A model generated the notes under the pieces. The model was not told the DNA's origin and did not search any database. It saw only the letters and a list, made by a program, of their open reading frames with translations. A DNA stretch of 64,000 bases from Halomonas sp. GT. Lineage in GTDB: Bacteria; Pseudomonadota; Gammaproteobacteria; Pseudomonadales; Halomonadaceae. The stretch spans positions 1,612,001 to 1,676,000 of the forward strand of contig NZ_CP020562.1 of the NCBI RefSeq assembly GCF_002082565.1. The letters are read 5' to 3'. Each line of letters opens with the position of its first letter. The first letter of the stretch is position 1. A program made the position numbers and the translations under genes. Below are positions 17,753 to 27,754 of this stretch, in pieces.

Positions 17753-19660
17753 ATGCCTAAGCGCCGTGACACGCTTAAAAACCCTGAGCAAGAATTGCGT
17801 ATTTTTCGTGTCAGGGCGCTACTTGCCGTCTTAGTGGTGGCTGTTTTAACAGGATTGTTGACTGGGCGATTAGCTTACTTGCAGATCGTTCAGCACGATT
17901 TATACAGTACGCGCTCCGAAAAAAACCGTGTCCGTGTCGAGCCGTTACCTCCTAATCGTGGGTTAATTTACGACCGCAATGGTGTCCTCCTTGCCGAAAA
18001 TCGCCCAACCTATAACCTCACGTTGGTGCGTGAACGCGTTGATGATTTAGATGAAACGCTAGCGCTGTTAGTTGAACTTCTAGACTTGCCCGAAGATGAT
18101 ATCGAAGCGTTCAATGTACGTTCTCGACAACGCCAGCGCCCCTTTCAGCCTGCGCTTTTAATGAGTGATTTGAGTGAAGATCAAATAGCGCGGCTGGCGG
18201 TGAATCGGCATCGTTTGCCAGGGGTTGAAGTAGAGGCGCAACTGCTCCGTTACTATCCGGATGCCGAAATGATGGCTCATTCGCTAGGCTACGTAGGACG
18301 CATCAACGCAGAAGAGATGCAAAGCCTAGATGCTGGGCGATATGCGGGGACGCACTTTATTGGAAAAACGGGTGTTGAGCGTTTTTACGAGACGGAGCTA
18401 CACGGGCAGGCGGGGCTGCGTAAGGTTGAAACGAACGCACGTGGGCGTGTACTTAGAGAGCTTGGCCGGACTGATCCGGTACCAGGGGAAAACCTTACGT
18501 TGACGCTTGATAAGTCAATGCAAATGCTGGCTTACGAGCTGCTAGATGGTAGGCGTGGATCTATCGTCGCTATCGTTCCTGGATCGGGTGAAATCCTTGC
18601 CATGGTATCGACACCTGGTTTTGATAGTAATCAGTTTGTTACGGGAATTGATGTCGCTTCTTATCGCGGCTTGCAGGAAAATATCGACCTTCCGCTATTT
18701 AACCGAGCAATTCGTGGTCATTATCCACCAGGTTCAACTATTAAGCCCTTTTTGGCGCTTGCAGGACTAGTCGAAGGCGTTATCACTCCTGATAGCACGA
18801 TTAATGATCCTGGTTTTTATCAGTTGCCTAACGACTCCCGTCGCTATCGTAATTGGCTACGCTGGGGGCATGGCCGAGTAGATATGGAGCGGTCTATTGC
18901 TGTTTCAAACAATACTTATTACTACACCCTAGCCCATGATTTGGGTATCGATAATCTGCATGAACAAATGACTAATTTTGGTTTTGGCCAACGTGTTGCT
19001 CATGACGTGCAGGGCGAAAGCACAGGCCTTATGCCATCTCGTGATTGGAAGCGGGCACGTTTTAATCAGCCTTGGTATCCCGGTGAAACTCTCTCTGTAG
19101 GTATCGGGCAAGGTTACTGGCAGGTAACGCCGTTACAGTTGGCTAGCGCAACCGCTACATTGGCTAATCGTGGGCATTGGGTAAAGCCACGTCTTGCGTT
19201 AGAAATAGGCGACGAACCCCTGGCGCAGGACTTACCAGACACGTTACCTGATATTCAGTTGGATAATGAGAATTGGTGGAACCGTGTTTTCAGCGGTATG
19301 GAAAAAGTTATCAGCGGTAACGAAGGTACAGCGAGGCGTACCGGGGTAGGTCTAGAGTACCGTATGGGTGGAAAATCCGGCACCGCCCAGGTGTTCTCGC
19401 TTGGACAGGATCAGCGTTACAACGCCGAAGAGCTTGAAGAGCGCCTGCGCGATCACGCTCTCTTTATGGCGTTTGCGCCACTCGACGACCCGCAAATTGC
19501 GGTTTCAGTCATTGTTGAAAATGCTGGCGGCGGAAGCACCCATGCCGCTCATTTGGCACGTGCAATGACCGATGCCTGGATACTAAGAGACGATGCGCCA
19601 GATGTAGAAGAAGTTAAAGAAGTATTGGAAGAAGATGCTGCCAACGTGGAGGGCAACTAA
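17753..19660 (+). CDS. mrdA: Penicillin-binding protein 2 (peptidoglycan transpeptidase for elongation)
   Basis: Monofunctional class B PBP of the elongasome, 635 aa, anchored by one N-terminal membrane helix (LLAVLVVAVLTGLLTGRLAY). The pedestal domain starts RVRVEPLPPNRGLIYDRNG. Transpeptidase motifs are SxxK in PPGSTIKPF (Ser328), SxN in SNNTYYY and KSGTAQ. It works with RodA, encoded immediately downstream with a one-base overlap. The C-terminal tail is acidic. Confidence 0.95.
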   Translation: MPKRRDTLKNPEQELRIFRVRALLAVLVVAVLTGLLTGRLAYLQIVQHDLYSTRSEKNRVRVEPLPPNRGLIYDRNGVLLAENRPTYNLTLVRERVDDLDETLALLVELLDLPEDDIEAFNVRSRQRQRPFQPALLMSDLSEDQIARLAVNRHRLPGVEVEAQLLRYYPDAEMMAHSLGYVGRINAEEMQSLDAGRYAGTHFIGKTGVERFYETELHGQAGLRKVETNARGRVLRELGRTDPVPGENLTLTLDKSMQMLAYELLDGRRGSIVAIVPGSGEILAMVSTPGFDSNQFVTGIDVASYRGLQENIDLPLFNRAIRGHYPPGSTIKPFLALAGLVEGVITPDSTINDPGFYQLPNDSRRYRNWLRWGHGRVDMERSIAVSNNTYYYTLAHDLGIDNLHEQMTNFGFGQRVAHDVQGESTGLMPSRDWKRARFNQPWYPGETLSVGIGQGYWQVTPLQLASATATLANRGHWVKPRLALEIGDEPLAQDLPDTLPDIQLDNENWWNRVFSGMEKVISGNEGTARRTGVGLEYRMGGKSGTAQVFSLGQDQRYNAEELEERLRDHALFMAFAPLDDPQIAVSVIVENAGGGSTHAAHLARAMTDAWILRDDAPDVEEVKEVLEEDAANVEGN

Positions 19661-20823
19661 TGAGGTCGTGGCAAACCCTCTCTCGCCCATTACGTCGTTA
19701 TCCGGTACGCCCGCCAGACAGCGGTATTGCCAGGCGCAAAAGTATCTGGGAGCGGATTCATCTTGACCCATGGTTGTTAGGTTTGCTGCTCTTGCTGATG
19801 GGCGGTGGGTTATTAGTGCTTTATAGCGCCTCTGGGCAGCGCATTGATACAGTGATTGCTCAAGCCATACGTTTTGGTGTTGCCATCGTTATTATGGTGG
19901 TTATTGCTCAACTTTCGCCTTCCACATTTTTGCGTTGGGCGCCTTTAGCGTATGGCGTGGGTTTGGCAATGTTGCTAGCAGTTGAGATTGCTGGTGATGT
20001 GGGCATGGGGGCAAAGCGGTGGCTTGAAATACCGGGTGTTATTCGTTTTCAGCCATCTGAAATGATGAAGTTAGCGGTGCCCTTAATGGTGGCTGCCTAT
20101 CTGAATCGTTGCCAATTACCGCCGCGTTTCAGGCATATTTTGGTATGCGCGGTGATCATCGGCTTGCCAGTAGTGCTTACAGCTATTCAGCCGGATCTTG
20201 GAACATCGCTTTTAGTGGCCAGTGCGGCGGTCATTGTCGTGCTTCTGGCAGGGTTGTCTTGGCGCTTAATTGGCTTAGTTGGCGCTTTAGTTGCGGCAGG
20301 GCTTCCTGTTCTATGGATGAACATGCACAACTATCAGCGTCAACGGGTGTTAACGTTCCTGGATCCGGATAGTGACCCATTGGGCTCGGGTTGGAATATT
20401 ATCCAATCCACAACAGCCATTGGTAGTGGTGGTTTATGGGGTAAGGGGTGGCTTGAGGGCACTCAGTCCCAATTAGAGTTCCTGCCTGAGCGCCATACGG
20501 ATTTTATTATTGCCGTGCTAGGTGAAGAGTTTGGTCTGGTAGGAATGCTGGTGCTGCTGTCCCTATACGTCATGATTGTAGGGCGAGGCCTTTGGCTGGC
20601 AACGTCTTCACAGGACACCTTTGGGCGACTATTTGCAGGTAGTATTATTCTTACGTTTTTTATATATGTGTTCGTCAATGTTGGCATGGTGAGTGGTATT
20701 TTGCCCGTTGTTGGCGTACCGCTGCCGCTAGTGAGCTATGGCGGGACTTCCAGCGTGACCTTACTGGCTGGGTTCGGTATTCTCATGTCAATACATGCCC
20801 ATCGGCGGTTGTTGCCGCGCTAG
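19660..20823 (+). CDS. rodA: Rod-shape-determining peptidoglycan glycosyltransferase RodA (SEDS)
   Basis: Polytopic SEDS polymerase, 387 aa, partner of PBP2 in side-wall synthesis. Family signatures are GAKRWLEIPGVIRFQPSE, AIQPDLGTSLL, GSGGLWGKGWLEGTQSQLEF and the C-terminal GILPVVGVPLPLVSYGGTS. The first roughly 30 residues are a basic cytosolic leader. The start shares one base with the mrdA stop codon. Confidence 0.95.
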   Translation: MRSWQTLSRPLRRYPVRPPDSGIARRKSIWERIHLDPWLLGLLLLLMGGGLLVLYSASGQRIDTVIAQAIRFGVAIVIMVVIAQLSPSTFLRWAPLAYGVGLAMLLAVEIAGDVGMGAKRWLEIPGVIRFQPSEMMKLAVPLMVAAYLNRCQLPPRFRHILVCAVIIGLPVVLTAIQPDLGTSLLVASAAVIVVLLAGLSWRLIGLVGALVAAGLPVLWMNMHNYQRQRVLTFLDPDSDPLGSGWNIIQSTTAIGSGGLWGKGWLEGTQSQLEFLPERHTDFIIAVLGEEFGLVGMLVLLSLYVMIVGRGLWLATSSQDTFGRLFAGSIILTFFIYVFVNVGMVSGILPVVGVPLPLVSYGGTSSVTLLAGFGILMSIHAHRRLLPR

Positions 20824-20870
20824 TATCGAATGGATAAATAGCGGTGCTTTTTCACAGGAGTGGTGAGTTA

Positions 20871-21887
20871 ATGAACTGGGCCCGAAATAAAGCAGGCGGT
20901 TGCGTGGCAGCTGTACTCTTAGCGTGTTCTTACACAGTTGCGTGGGCTGATGATGCGTCGCCCTTTGATCCGCAACAGCACGAAGGGACTCAACAGTTAG
21001 TTGACGAGTTAGCAGCGCAAGGAATTCCCCGGCAATGGCTAACAAATACCTTGAATCAAGCCAACTATAGCCAATCTGTTTTAGACGCTATGGAAGGTGC
21101 GGCTGAACGTCGCTTACGCTGGCATGAGTATCGAGATATATTCTTAACACAACAACGCATTGAGGAAGGTGCTGACTTCATCGATGAGTATGAGAATGCG
21201 CTTGCTCGGGCTGAAGAGGAATATGGTGTTCCCAGAGAGGTCATTGCCGCCATTATTGGTGTTGAAACCTATTACGGTAAGCATAAAGGACGCCATCGCG
21301 TACTAGACTCATTGGCAACATTGGCGTTCCATCATCCAGTCCGTGGTGGCTTTTTTCGAGGCGAGCTGGTGGCTTTCTTGAAAATTGCTCATGAGCAAGG
21401 CGTTGAAGCAGACGAACTCTATGGTTCGTATGCAGGTGCAATGGGGTATCCCCAGTTTATTCCCACTAGTTACCAAGCGTATGCTGTCGATTTTGACGAC
21501 GATGGTAAACGAGACTTATGGGAAAATCCGGTTGATGCTATTGGCAGTGTGGCGAATTATTTTGCTGTTCATGGCTGGCAGCGTGATGGCGCAATTTATC
21601 ATGAGGCCAATGGTCCTGATTCAGTGCCTGAAACGCTTCCTATGAATCAAACCAGTAAACCCGTTGTGACTGCAGCTGAGGCGATTGACGCTGGCATTGA
21701 GTCACAGAGTACGCTTGAACCAGAGTTGCTTGTGGTGCCATTAAGGCTCGAGCTTACCGATGACAGTATCCAGTATCGATTGGGTGAATATAACTTTTAC
21801 GTTATTACTCGCTATAACCACAGCCATCTCTATGCAATGGCAGTAGCGGAGTTGTCAGAAGCTATTGCGCAGCAGGTTGAGGGCTAA
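20871..21887 (+). CDS. mltB: Lytic murein transglycosylase B
   Basis: Periplasmic lytic transglycosylase of family GH103, 338 aa from ATG 20871, which has AGGAG ten bases upstream. A GTG at 20844 would add nine residues without a good RBS. The N-terminus is a signal peptide ending near AWA (residue 26) without a lipobox Cys, so it looks soluble. The catalytic Glu is in GVETYYGKHKGRHRVLDSL, and YAGAMGYPQFIPTSY is the second conserved block. It follows rodA in the elongation cluster. Confidence 0.92.
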   Translation: MNWARNKAGGCVAAVLLACSYTVAWADDASPFDPQQHEGTQQLVDELAAQGIPRQWLTNTLNQANYSQSVLDAMEGAAERRLRWHEYRDIFLTQQRIEEGADFIDEYENALARAEEEYGVPREVIAAIIGVETYYGKHKGRHRVLDSLATLAFHHPVRGGFFRGELVAFLKIAHEQGVEADELYGSYAGAMGYPQFIPTSYQAYAVDFDDDGKRDLWENPVDAIGSVANYFAVHGWQRDGAIYHEANGPDSVPETLPMNQTSKPVVTAAEAIDAGIESQSTLEPELLVVPLRLELTDDSIQYRLGEYNFYVITRYNHSHLYAMAVAELSEAIAQQVEG

Positions 21888-21889
21888 AC

Positions 21890-22888
21890 ATGAGAACAGT
21901 GCTGTCTGAGGCTCGCTGTATAGGTGGTGCGGTGGTCATTATGGCGTTGGTTAGCGGTTGTGCCAGTCATGAAACTAACCAAAATAGCGCCAATCAGCCT
22001 GCTAGTAAGCCTGCTGCAGGTGCGAGTGGGGCGCTCAGCAGTGGAGCAAGTGATAGTGTGCAACGTGGTGGCTCATCACCGGGTGAGCGCTATGCAATGA
22101 CTGGCGATGCGTATCCGCTAGAGCCGCCGGATGTGAGCAAAGTGCCAAACGCTGAGCCTCGTATAGAGCCACTATCGCGTGCTGGTAATCGCTCCACTTA
22201 TGAAGTGTGGGGTGAAACCTATCATGTGCTACCGGATGCAGCAGGCTACGTGAAGCAGGGAACGGCCTCTTGGTACGGCGAAAAATTCCATGGCTATGCC
22301 ACTTCAAACGGTGAAATCTATGACATGTATAAAATGTCAGCTGCTCACCGTTCGTTGCCATTACCAACATTTGCCCGCGTCACCAGTCTAGATAGTGGTC
22401 AATCTGTTATCGTGCGCGTTAATGATCGAGGTCCTTTTCATAGTGATCGTGAAATCGATCTTTCTTATGCAGCGGCTGCACGGCTAGGCTTTTTAGATAA
22501 TGGCACTGGCGCCGTCCGCGTTGAAGCTATTGAGCCTGAACAATGGTTGGCGCAGCAGGGTAGGAGTGGTAGTAGCGGTAGTAGAGCAGCCAATACGGTT
22601 TCTTCTACAACTCCTGAGGTGAATGCACAGCCTGTACGAGAGGTTGCCGTACAGCGATCAATGGCAACCGATAATCCCATTTATCTACAAATTGCGGCTT
22701 TGGGTAGTGAAGAAGGAGCCCAGCAGTTGCAACAGCGCTTGGTTGATGAGCTGCCGCATAAAGTGCGGGTGATGAGTGATACAGATGTGCACCGTGTACA
22801 AGTTGGGCCAGTAAGCCCTGCACAGGAAACTCAAGCGCGTGAAGAACTCCGTCGGGCGGGCTTCCCACAAGTGTTTATCGTGAGATAG
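21890..22888 (+). CDS. rlpA: Septal-ring lytic transglycosylase / rare lipoprotein A
   Basis: Outer-membrane lipoprotein, 332 aa, lipobox VSGC near residue 25. The double-psi beta-barrel domain spans about residues 115-205 (GTASWYGEKFHGYATSNGE, with catalytic-site residues in RVNDRGPFHSDREIDLS). The C-terminal SPOR domain (residues 255-332, IYLQIAALGSEEGAQ) binds denuded glycan strands at the septum. A Ser/Gly-rich linker joins them. It begins two bases after the mltB stop codon. Confidence 0.93.
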   Translation: MRTVLSEARCIGGAVVIMALVSGCASHETNQNSANQPASKPAAGASGALSSGASDSVQRGGSSPGERYAMTGDAYPLEPPDVSKVPNAEPRIEPLSRAGNRSTYEVWGETYHVLPDAAGYVKQGTASWYGEKFHGYATSNGEIYDMYKMSAAHRSLPLPTFARVTSLDSGQSVIVRVNDRGPFHSDREIDLSYAAAARLGFLDNGTGAVRVEAIEPEQWLAQQGRSGSSGSRAANTVSSTTPEVNAQPVREVAVQRSMATDNPIYLQIAALGSEEGAQQLQQRLVDELPHKVRVMSDTDVHRVQVGPVSPAQETQAREELRRAGFPQVFIVR

Positions 22889-22957
22889 CTCACCCCATTT
22901 ATTAGCTAAAATAACGTGCTTCGTTGACGTTTTTTCTTTGTTGTGAGAAGTATAGAG

Positions 22958-24157
22958 ATGAATGTATTGATGTCTATTCGCCGTACCGCTGGGCTTTGTT
23001 TGTTTGCGGTTTTTGCCGTGGTGGCTTCACCGGCCGTGGCCCAAGTGATACCTCAGCCGCAAACAATTATTCCCTCTGCTCCTCAGTTGGCGGCGAGCTC
23101 ATGGATTTTGATGGATGCCAACAGCGGTCGTATTCTTGCCGAGCATAATTCTGATGAACGATTGCCGCCAGCAAGCCTAACTAAACTCATGACTGCTTAC
23201 TTGGTAGAGCGTGAGTTAGATCGTGGCACCATTAGCCTGACGGACATGATCAATATTAGTGAAAGAGCGTGGCGCACTGGCGGCTCTAAAATGTTCATTG
23301 AGGTGGGGGATCGAGTCTCTGTCGATGATCTGCTGCATGGTATTATTATTGTTTCGGGTAATGACGCTAGCGTGGCAATGGCAGAGCACCTTGCTGGTGG
23401 CGAAACGCCATTTGCAGATTTGATGAATCAGCACGCTACGCGCTTGGGAATGCACAACACTAATTTCCAAAACGCGACAGGACTGCCCGGTGATAATCAC
23501 TACTCAACAGCCCGTGATATGGCATTGTTGTCTCAGCATATTATTAACGATTATCCCGAGCACTATGCCATTTATTCTCAACGTAACTTCGCGTTTGGTG
23601 GTATCGACCAGCCGAACCGTAACCGTTTGCTATGGCGTGATCCGAGTGTCGATGGCTTGAAAACGGGTTGGACAACGGAAGCAGGTTACTGTCTTGTCTC
23701 TTCAGCTGAGCGTGATGGTATGCGCCTAATTTCAGTCGTGATGGGCACTAGCTCAGAAGAGGCAAGAGCACAGGAAACACAGAAGCTCCTTAGCTACGGT
23801 TTCCGTTTCTATGAAACGATGAAGCTCTATGAGCGTGGTGCCGTGCTTGCAACGCCACGGGTATGGGGGGGTGATAATAATGAACTGCGTGTGGGCGTCG
23901 ACGGTGAAGTGTTTATGACGCTTCCGCGCAACCGTAATGAAGAGTTGCGTGCTCGCTTGAACCTGGATGGCGATCTTCAAGCGCCAATTGCTGTGGGTGA
24001 TGATGTCGGTACGCTAGAAGTCTATTTAGGCGAAGAAATGGTCGGCGAGCGTCAGCTAGTGGCTCTGGAGAATGTTGAAGAGGGCGGCTTGTTTAAGCGT
24101 TTATTTGATCAAGTAAGACGTTTCTTCAGTGGTTTGATCAGTAACTTCACCGATTAA
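22958..24157 (+). CDS. dacA: D-alanyl-D-alanine carboxypeptidase (PBP5/6 type)
   Basis: Removes the terminal D-Ala from pentapeptides in the periplasm. From ATG 22958 it is 399 aa; a GTG at 22943 would add five residues. Signal peptide ends at AVAQ near residue 29. Active-site motifs are SLTK (Ser73, Lys76), SGND and KTGWT. The C-terminal amphipathic anchor LFKRLFDQVRRFFSGLIS tethers it to the inner membrane. Encoded between rlpA and ybeD as in most relatives. Confidence 0.94.
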   Translation: MNVLMSIRRTAGLCLFAVFAVVASPAVAQVIPQPQTIIPSAPQLAASSWILMDANSGRILAEHNSDERLPPASLTKLMTAYLVERELDRGTISLTDMINISERAWRTGGSKMFIEVGDRVSVDDLLHGIIIVSGNDASVAMAEHLAGGETPFADLMNQHATRLGMHNTNFQNATGLPGDNHYSTARDMALLSQHIINDYPEHYAIYSQRNFAFGGIDQPNRNRLLWRDPSVDGLKTGWTTEAGYCLVSSAERDGMRLISVVMGTSSEEARAQETQKLLSYGFRFYETMKLYERGAVLATPRVWGGDNNELRVGVDGEVFMTLPRNRNEELRARLNLDGDLQAPIAVGDDVGTLEVYLGEEMVGERQLVALENVEEGGLFKRLFDQVRRFFSGLISNFTD

Positions 24158-24191
24158 TTAGTCACTTCACCGGTTAGTCGCAGCGAGTGAG

Positions 24192-24226
24192 CTTAAGCGC
24201 AGAATTTTAAGCATTTTGCGCTTAAG
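24192..24226 (+). terminator. Hairpin between dacA and ybeD
   Basis: Perfect 10-bp arms CTTAAGCGCA (24192-24201) and TGCGCTTAAG (24217-24226) with a 15-base loop, in the 142-bp gap between dacA and ybeD. No T run follows, so it may be an attenuator or mRNA-processing structure instead of a full terminator. Confidence 0.45.
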
Positions 24227-24299
24227 TTACTAACTCTATAAAGCTGTACTGCATTCGAGTGTTGAACAGACGTATCTATATTCCGTGTAAAGGCGAGCT

Positions 24300-24611
24300 A
24301 TGAAAAAAGGCGCGAAAAATGGGCTAAGAGATTTACGTCAGCCTGAAGTAAACGAGCCACCCAAAATCACCTTTCCCTGTGATTATTCATTGAAAGTGGT
24401 TGGCGATGCCGCTGAGGACTTCCCAGCCTGCGTGTGCCAAGTGATTGTTAAGCATTCTCCGGATTTTGATGAGACGTCACTTCAAGTCGTCGACAGCCGT
24501 AACGGTCGTTTTCAATCTGTGCGTGTCACTATTATAGCGACTGGCGAGCAGCAGCTACGCCAACTCTTCGATGATCTGAAGGCTACGGGTCGTGTTCACA
24601 TGGTGGTATAA
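24300..24611 (+). CDS. ybeD: YbeD/DUF493 family protein
   Basis: Small ferredoxin-like-fold protein of 103 aa with the DUF493 pattern: [19 protein letters not shown] at the start, [20 protein letters not shown] in the middle and [11 protein letters not shown] at the end. It lies between dacA and lipB, the standard genomic neighbourhood. Its biochemical role is not established; an allosteric or regulatory part in lipoate metabolism is only suggested by linkage. Confidence 0.9.
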   Translation: MKKGAKNGLRDLRQPEVNEPPKITFPCDYSLKVVGDAAEDFPACVCQVIVKHSPDFDETSLQVVDSRNGRFQSVRVTIIATGEQQLRQLFDDLKATGRVHMVV

Positions 24612-24613
24612 CC

Positions 24614-25270
24614 ATGGATAGTCAACCTATTGAACTGCATCAGCTTGGCCATCGTGCCTACTTGCCTGTGTGGAGCGCGATGCGCGAACTCACTGATACC
24701 CGGGATGAGGCCACGCCTGATCAATTCTGGTTAGTTGAGCACGATCCCGTTTTTACTCAAGGCCAAGCGGGTAAGCCAGAGCATGTGTTAATGCCTGGTG
24801 ATATCCCTGTAGTGAAAACGGATCGAGGTGGGCAAGTAACCTACCATGGCCCAGGACAGGTTGTGCTGTACCCCTTGCTGGATGTGCGGCGTGGAAAAAT
24901 TGGTGTTCGAGAGTTGGTTACTGCGCTAGAAAATTCAGTGATTGACGTACTTGCCTACCATGGTGTTTCTGCCTGGGCGAAGCCAGATGCACCTGGCGTC
25001 TACGTTGATACGCAGCAGGGTGAGGCTAAAATCGCCTCTCTGGGGTTGCGAATTCGTCGGGGCGCTAGCTATCACGGGGTTGCACTAAATGTAGATGGTG
25101 ACTTATCCCCCTTCGGGCGCATTAACCCCTGTGGATACGCGGGTATGCAGGTGGCGCGCTTGGCTGATTTAGTGGTGTTGCCCACGCCTCACGACGTGGG
25201 CAAACAGCTGGCTTGTTCACTAGCTTTGAGGTTGGATCGTCACTTGGTGGATGTGCCGGTGACCCAGTAA
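24614..25270 (+). CDS. lipB: Octanoyl-[ACP]:protein N-octanoyltransferase
   Basis: Transfers octanoate from acyl carrier protein to lipoyl domains, the first step of lipoate synthesis. It is 218 aa with [20 protein letters not shown], the catalytic Lys in [11 protein letters not shown] and the catalytic Cys in INPCGYAGM. It starts three bases after ybeD and is convergent with lipA, whose product acts next. Confidence 0.94.
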   Translation: MDSQPIELHQLGHRAYLPVWSAMRELTDTRDEATPDQFWLVEHDPVFTQGQAGKPEHVLMPGDIPVVKTDRGGQVTYHGPGQVVLYPLLDVRRGKIGVRELVTALENSVIDVLAYHGVSAWAKPDAPGVYVDTQQGEAKIASLGLRIRRGASYHGVALNVDGDLSPFGRINPCGYAGMQVARLADLVVLPTPHDVGKQLACSLALRLDRHLVDVPVTQ

Positions 25271-25275
25271 TTAGC

Positions 25276-25345
25276 TATCTGCACGCAAGACACTGTAGAA
25301 CTGATGTGACTGTTCTGAACGGGGTATGTCAATTGCGTGCAGATA
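25276..25345. terminator. Long inverted repeat between convergent lipB and lipA
   Basis: TATCTGCACGCAA (25276-25288) and TTGCGTGCAGATA (25333-25345) are perfect 13-bp complements around a 44-base loop, with a nested stem AGAAC/GTTCT (25297-25301, 25312-25316). It occupies nearly all of the 89-bp gap between two convergent genes. It probably ends or insulates transcripts from both sides, though neither side has a strong T tract. Confidence 0.5.
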
Positions 25346-25359
25346 ATTGGTGTTTCGTT

Positions 25360-26418
25360 TTATCCAACGTTAAACGCTGGAATACGGTTAGTATCAGGCT
25401 CTTGGCCAGGAACCGCGGCGGGGGAAGCAAGACCAAGGTTGTTTTTCTCAAAAACGCGATCGGCGCGATAGCTTGAGCGAACCAGCGGTCCTGAAGGCAC
25501 TTCCAGAAATCCTTTTTCAAGACCAAGCACACGATAACGGTCGAACTCTTCTGGAGTAACCCAGCGCTCTACGGCCAAGTGGTTTTTGGTAGGACGCAAA
25601 TACTGGCCAAGCGTCACGATATCAACGCCAATCTCTCTTAGGTCATCAAAAGTTTTAAGTATCTCTTCGTCTGTCTCGCCTAATCCAAGCATCAAGCTTG
25701 TTTTGGTAATTATGTCGGGTCGATACTGTTTTGCATGCGCTAATACATCTAACGTTTTACGGTAACCAGCACGCGGGTCGCGCACTTTGCTGGTTAGGCG
25801 CTCGACAGTCTCAACGTTCTGCGCGAACACTTGCAAGCCTGAATCGACAACCCGTTCAATAGCGGCTTTATCCGCATCAAAGTCGGGTGTGAGTGCTTCT
25901 ACAACTACTTCCGGCGTGCGGGATTTAATAGCCTTAATACAGTTGGCGTAGTGTGTAGCGCCACCGTCGTCTAGGTCATCACGGTCAACAGAGGTCAGTA
26001 CGATGTAGCGCAGCCCCATCAGTTCAACCGATTTTGCAGTGTTTTCCGGCTCGTCTTGATCAAGCCAGCCTTTCGGGTTGCCTGTGTCCACGGCGCAGAA
26101 CCGGCATGCACGTGTGCAAACAGATCCCATCAACATGATGGTGGCGGTGCCATTGCTCCAGCATTCACCCATGTTAGGGCAGTGCGACTCCGCACAGACA
26201 GTGCTGAGGCGGTGTTTAGAGACATTTTTTTTGACGGCCTCGAAGCGTTCGCCACCTGGAATCTGCGCGCGCAACCATTTAGGTTTACGGTCAAGACTGG
26301 GGGACGCTTCTTCTGACGGTGCTTTGCGCTGCTTCATGCCGTCTTTGATGACTGACATGCCGTGCTCATTGCGGAATTTTTCGCCGCTAGGGACACGCGT
26401 TGTGGGGTTGTTGCTCAT
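25360..26418 (-). CDS. lipA: Lipoyl synthase (radical SAM)
   Basis: Inserts two sulfurs into protein-bound octanoate. The protein is 352 aa from ATG 26416-26418. The auxiliary 4Fe-4S cluster motif is [12 protein letters not shown] and the radical SAM motif is CTRACRFC. The C-terminus ends [15 protein letters not shown] followed by a short tail, which includes the conserved final Ser-Ser segment that ligates the auxiliary cluster. An in-frame extension to 26457 exists but GAGAGG nine bases upstream supports the chosen start. Confidence 0.94.
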   Translation of the reverse strand: MSNNPTTRVPSGEKFRNEHGMSVIKDGMKQRKAPSEEASPSLDRKPKWLRAQIPGGERFEAVKKNVSKHRLSTVCAESHCPNMGECWSNGTATIMLMGSVCTRACRFCAVDTGNPKGWLDQDEPENTAKSVELMGLRYIVLTSVDRDDLDDGGATHYANCIKAIKSRTPEVVVEALTPDFDADKAAIERVVDSGLQVFAQNVETVERLTSKVRDPRAGYRKTLDVLAHAKQYRPDIITKTSLMLGLGETDEEILKTFDDLREIGVDIVTLGQYLRPTKNHLAVERWVTPEEFDRYRVLGLEKGFLEVPSGPLVRSSYRADRVFEKNNLGLASPAAVPGQEPDTNRIPAFNVG

Positions 26419-26689
26419 AGGAGAGAGCCTCTCTACTGTGCGGCAGGCAATGCCCAAATGTTATGCGTTATGGCGTCTAACCATATGCTTTGGCGATGGC
26501 GTTTAAATGCCATGGCGTTGACAGTTGGATCGCCTGCGCGAATACATGCCAAACCCTGAATATTCTGAATGATACGTAGGTAGTAGGCTAATGTAACATA
26601 TCTCTTGGTTAACAAGACACTAAGCCACCTTTATCGCGCTGCTAAATAGCTATCCCACTAAATCGGGATCCTACTCTATAAACAACCTA

Positions 26690-27676
26690 TTATATTGGCA
26701 TTAATGGCAGGCAGGAAACGCCATGGCTGGGTAGCGGGCTAGAGGGGGCTTGAAAATGCCGACGAAAATCCGGCAGATGTTCCCTTATAAAGCGTAAAAA
26801 GAGATCGGCGACTGGCGTTGGAAAATGATCGCGGCGATACACTGTGCACCACGAGCGGCGAATGGGGAAATTAGGTAAGGGCAGTGCTGATAGCAACCCC
26901 TGCTCTAGTTCAAGTTGAACCGCCAAACGGGGCAAGACGGCAACCCCTAAGTGAGCCATAACACCTTGTTTAATGGCTTCATTAGTACCTAATTCAATGC
27001 GGTGGGGAAGACCGATTTCTTGGTCAACGGCCAACTGCTCAAATGCAATACGCACTCCAGAACCTGGCTCACGCATCAATACATAGTGACGCGCAAAGTC
27101 GGCTAGTGTGGGTGCTTCCATATGAAGCAGTGGGTGGTCTGGCCATACTAGAGCGATGAGTTCATTTTCAAGAATGGGCATTACCACCAAGTCGTCGTCT
27201 TCAGGCACCATGGCCATAATCACGACATCATCTTTCTGTTCTGCCAGCCTTTCTAGCGCTTGACTGCGATTGCATACCTTTAGACGAATACGGACATCGG
27301 GATAACGTGCTCGAAAGCGGGCTAATAAATAAGGCACCACATATTGGGCTGAGGAGACTGCCGCGATGTTCAGTTCACCGCTAATGTTGCCATTAATCTC
27401 CGAGAGATTCATTTGCAGTCTCGAGAGCTGTCCGAAAATTTCGCGCGTGGAGAGCGCCAAGGTATCCGCTGCAGGTAGCACGTGTAGGGTTTTACCGGCA
27501 TATTTAAACAGCGGCTGACCAAGAGCGAGCTCTAACTGGCGAATTTGCGCGCTAACCGCGGGCTGTGTAAGTCCCAACTGCTCGGCCGCGCGGGAGTAGG
27601 ATCGCTGGCGGTGGACTGCTTGGAATACCTGTAATTGTCGGAAGGTCAAACGGTTGAGTAGTGTAAGGGATGACAT
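26690..27676 (-). CDS. LysR-family transcriptional regulator, CbbR-like
   Basis: The protein is 328 aa from ATG 27674-27676. Helix-turn-helix residues 8-66 include FQAVHRQRSYSRAAEQLGLT and QPAVSAQIRQLELALGQPL. The effector domain has GELNIAAVSSAQYVVPYLLA and GTNEAIKQGVMAHLGVAVLP, a pattern seen in CbbR/CysB-like LysR proteins. The reading frame stays open far upstream, but that extension lacks family similarity and overlaps the divergent gene. It is transcribed away from the DUF3141 gene at 27905, with a dyad in between, so that gene is its likely target. Confidence 0.85.
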   Translation of the reverse strand: MSSLTLLNRLTFRQLQVFQAVHRQRSYSRAAEQLGLTQPAVSAQIRQLELALGQPLFKYAGKTLHVLPAADTLALSTREIFGQLSRLQMNLSEINGNISGELNIAAVSSAQYVVPYLLARFRARYPDVRIRLKVCNRSQALERLAEQKDDVVIMAMVPEDDDLVVMPILENELIALVWPDHPLLHMEAPTLADFARHYVLMREPGSGVRIAFEQLAVDQEIGLPHRIELGTNEAIKQGVMAHLGVAVLPRLAVQLELEQGLLSALPLPNFPIRRSWCTVYRRDHFPTPVADLFLRFIREHLPDFRRHFQAPSSPLPSHGVSCLPLMPI

Positions 27677-27734
27677 AGCAACCTCTCGGTATACACCCTC
27701 CGAAGATAGAAAGTGCCACAAAACAATAAGTCTC

Positions 27735-27754
27735 AGCATTACGTAGGAAATGCT
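27735..27754. promoter_or_regulatory. Candidate LysR operator AGCATT-N8-AATGCT
   Basis: Perfect 6-bp dyad with an 8-base spacer in the 228-bp gap between the divergent LysR gene and the DUF3141 gene. LysR regulators usually bind interrupted dyads of this size in the shared promoter region. It lies about 60 bp upstream of the regulator start and 150 bp upstream of the other gene. Binding is inferred from position and symmetry only. Confidence 0.4.
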
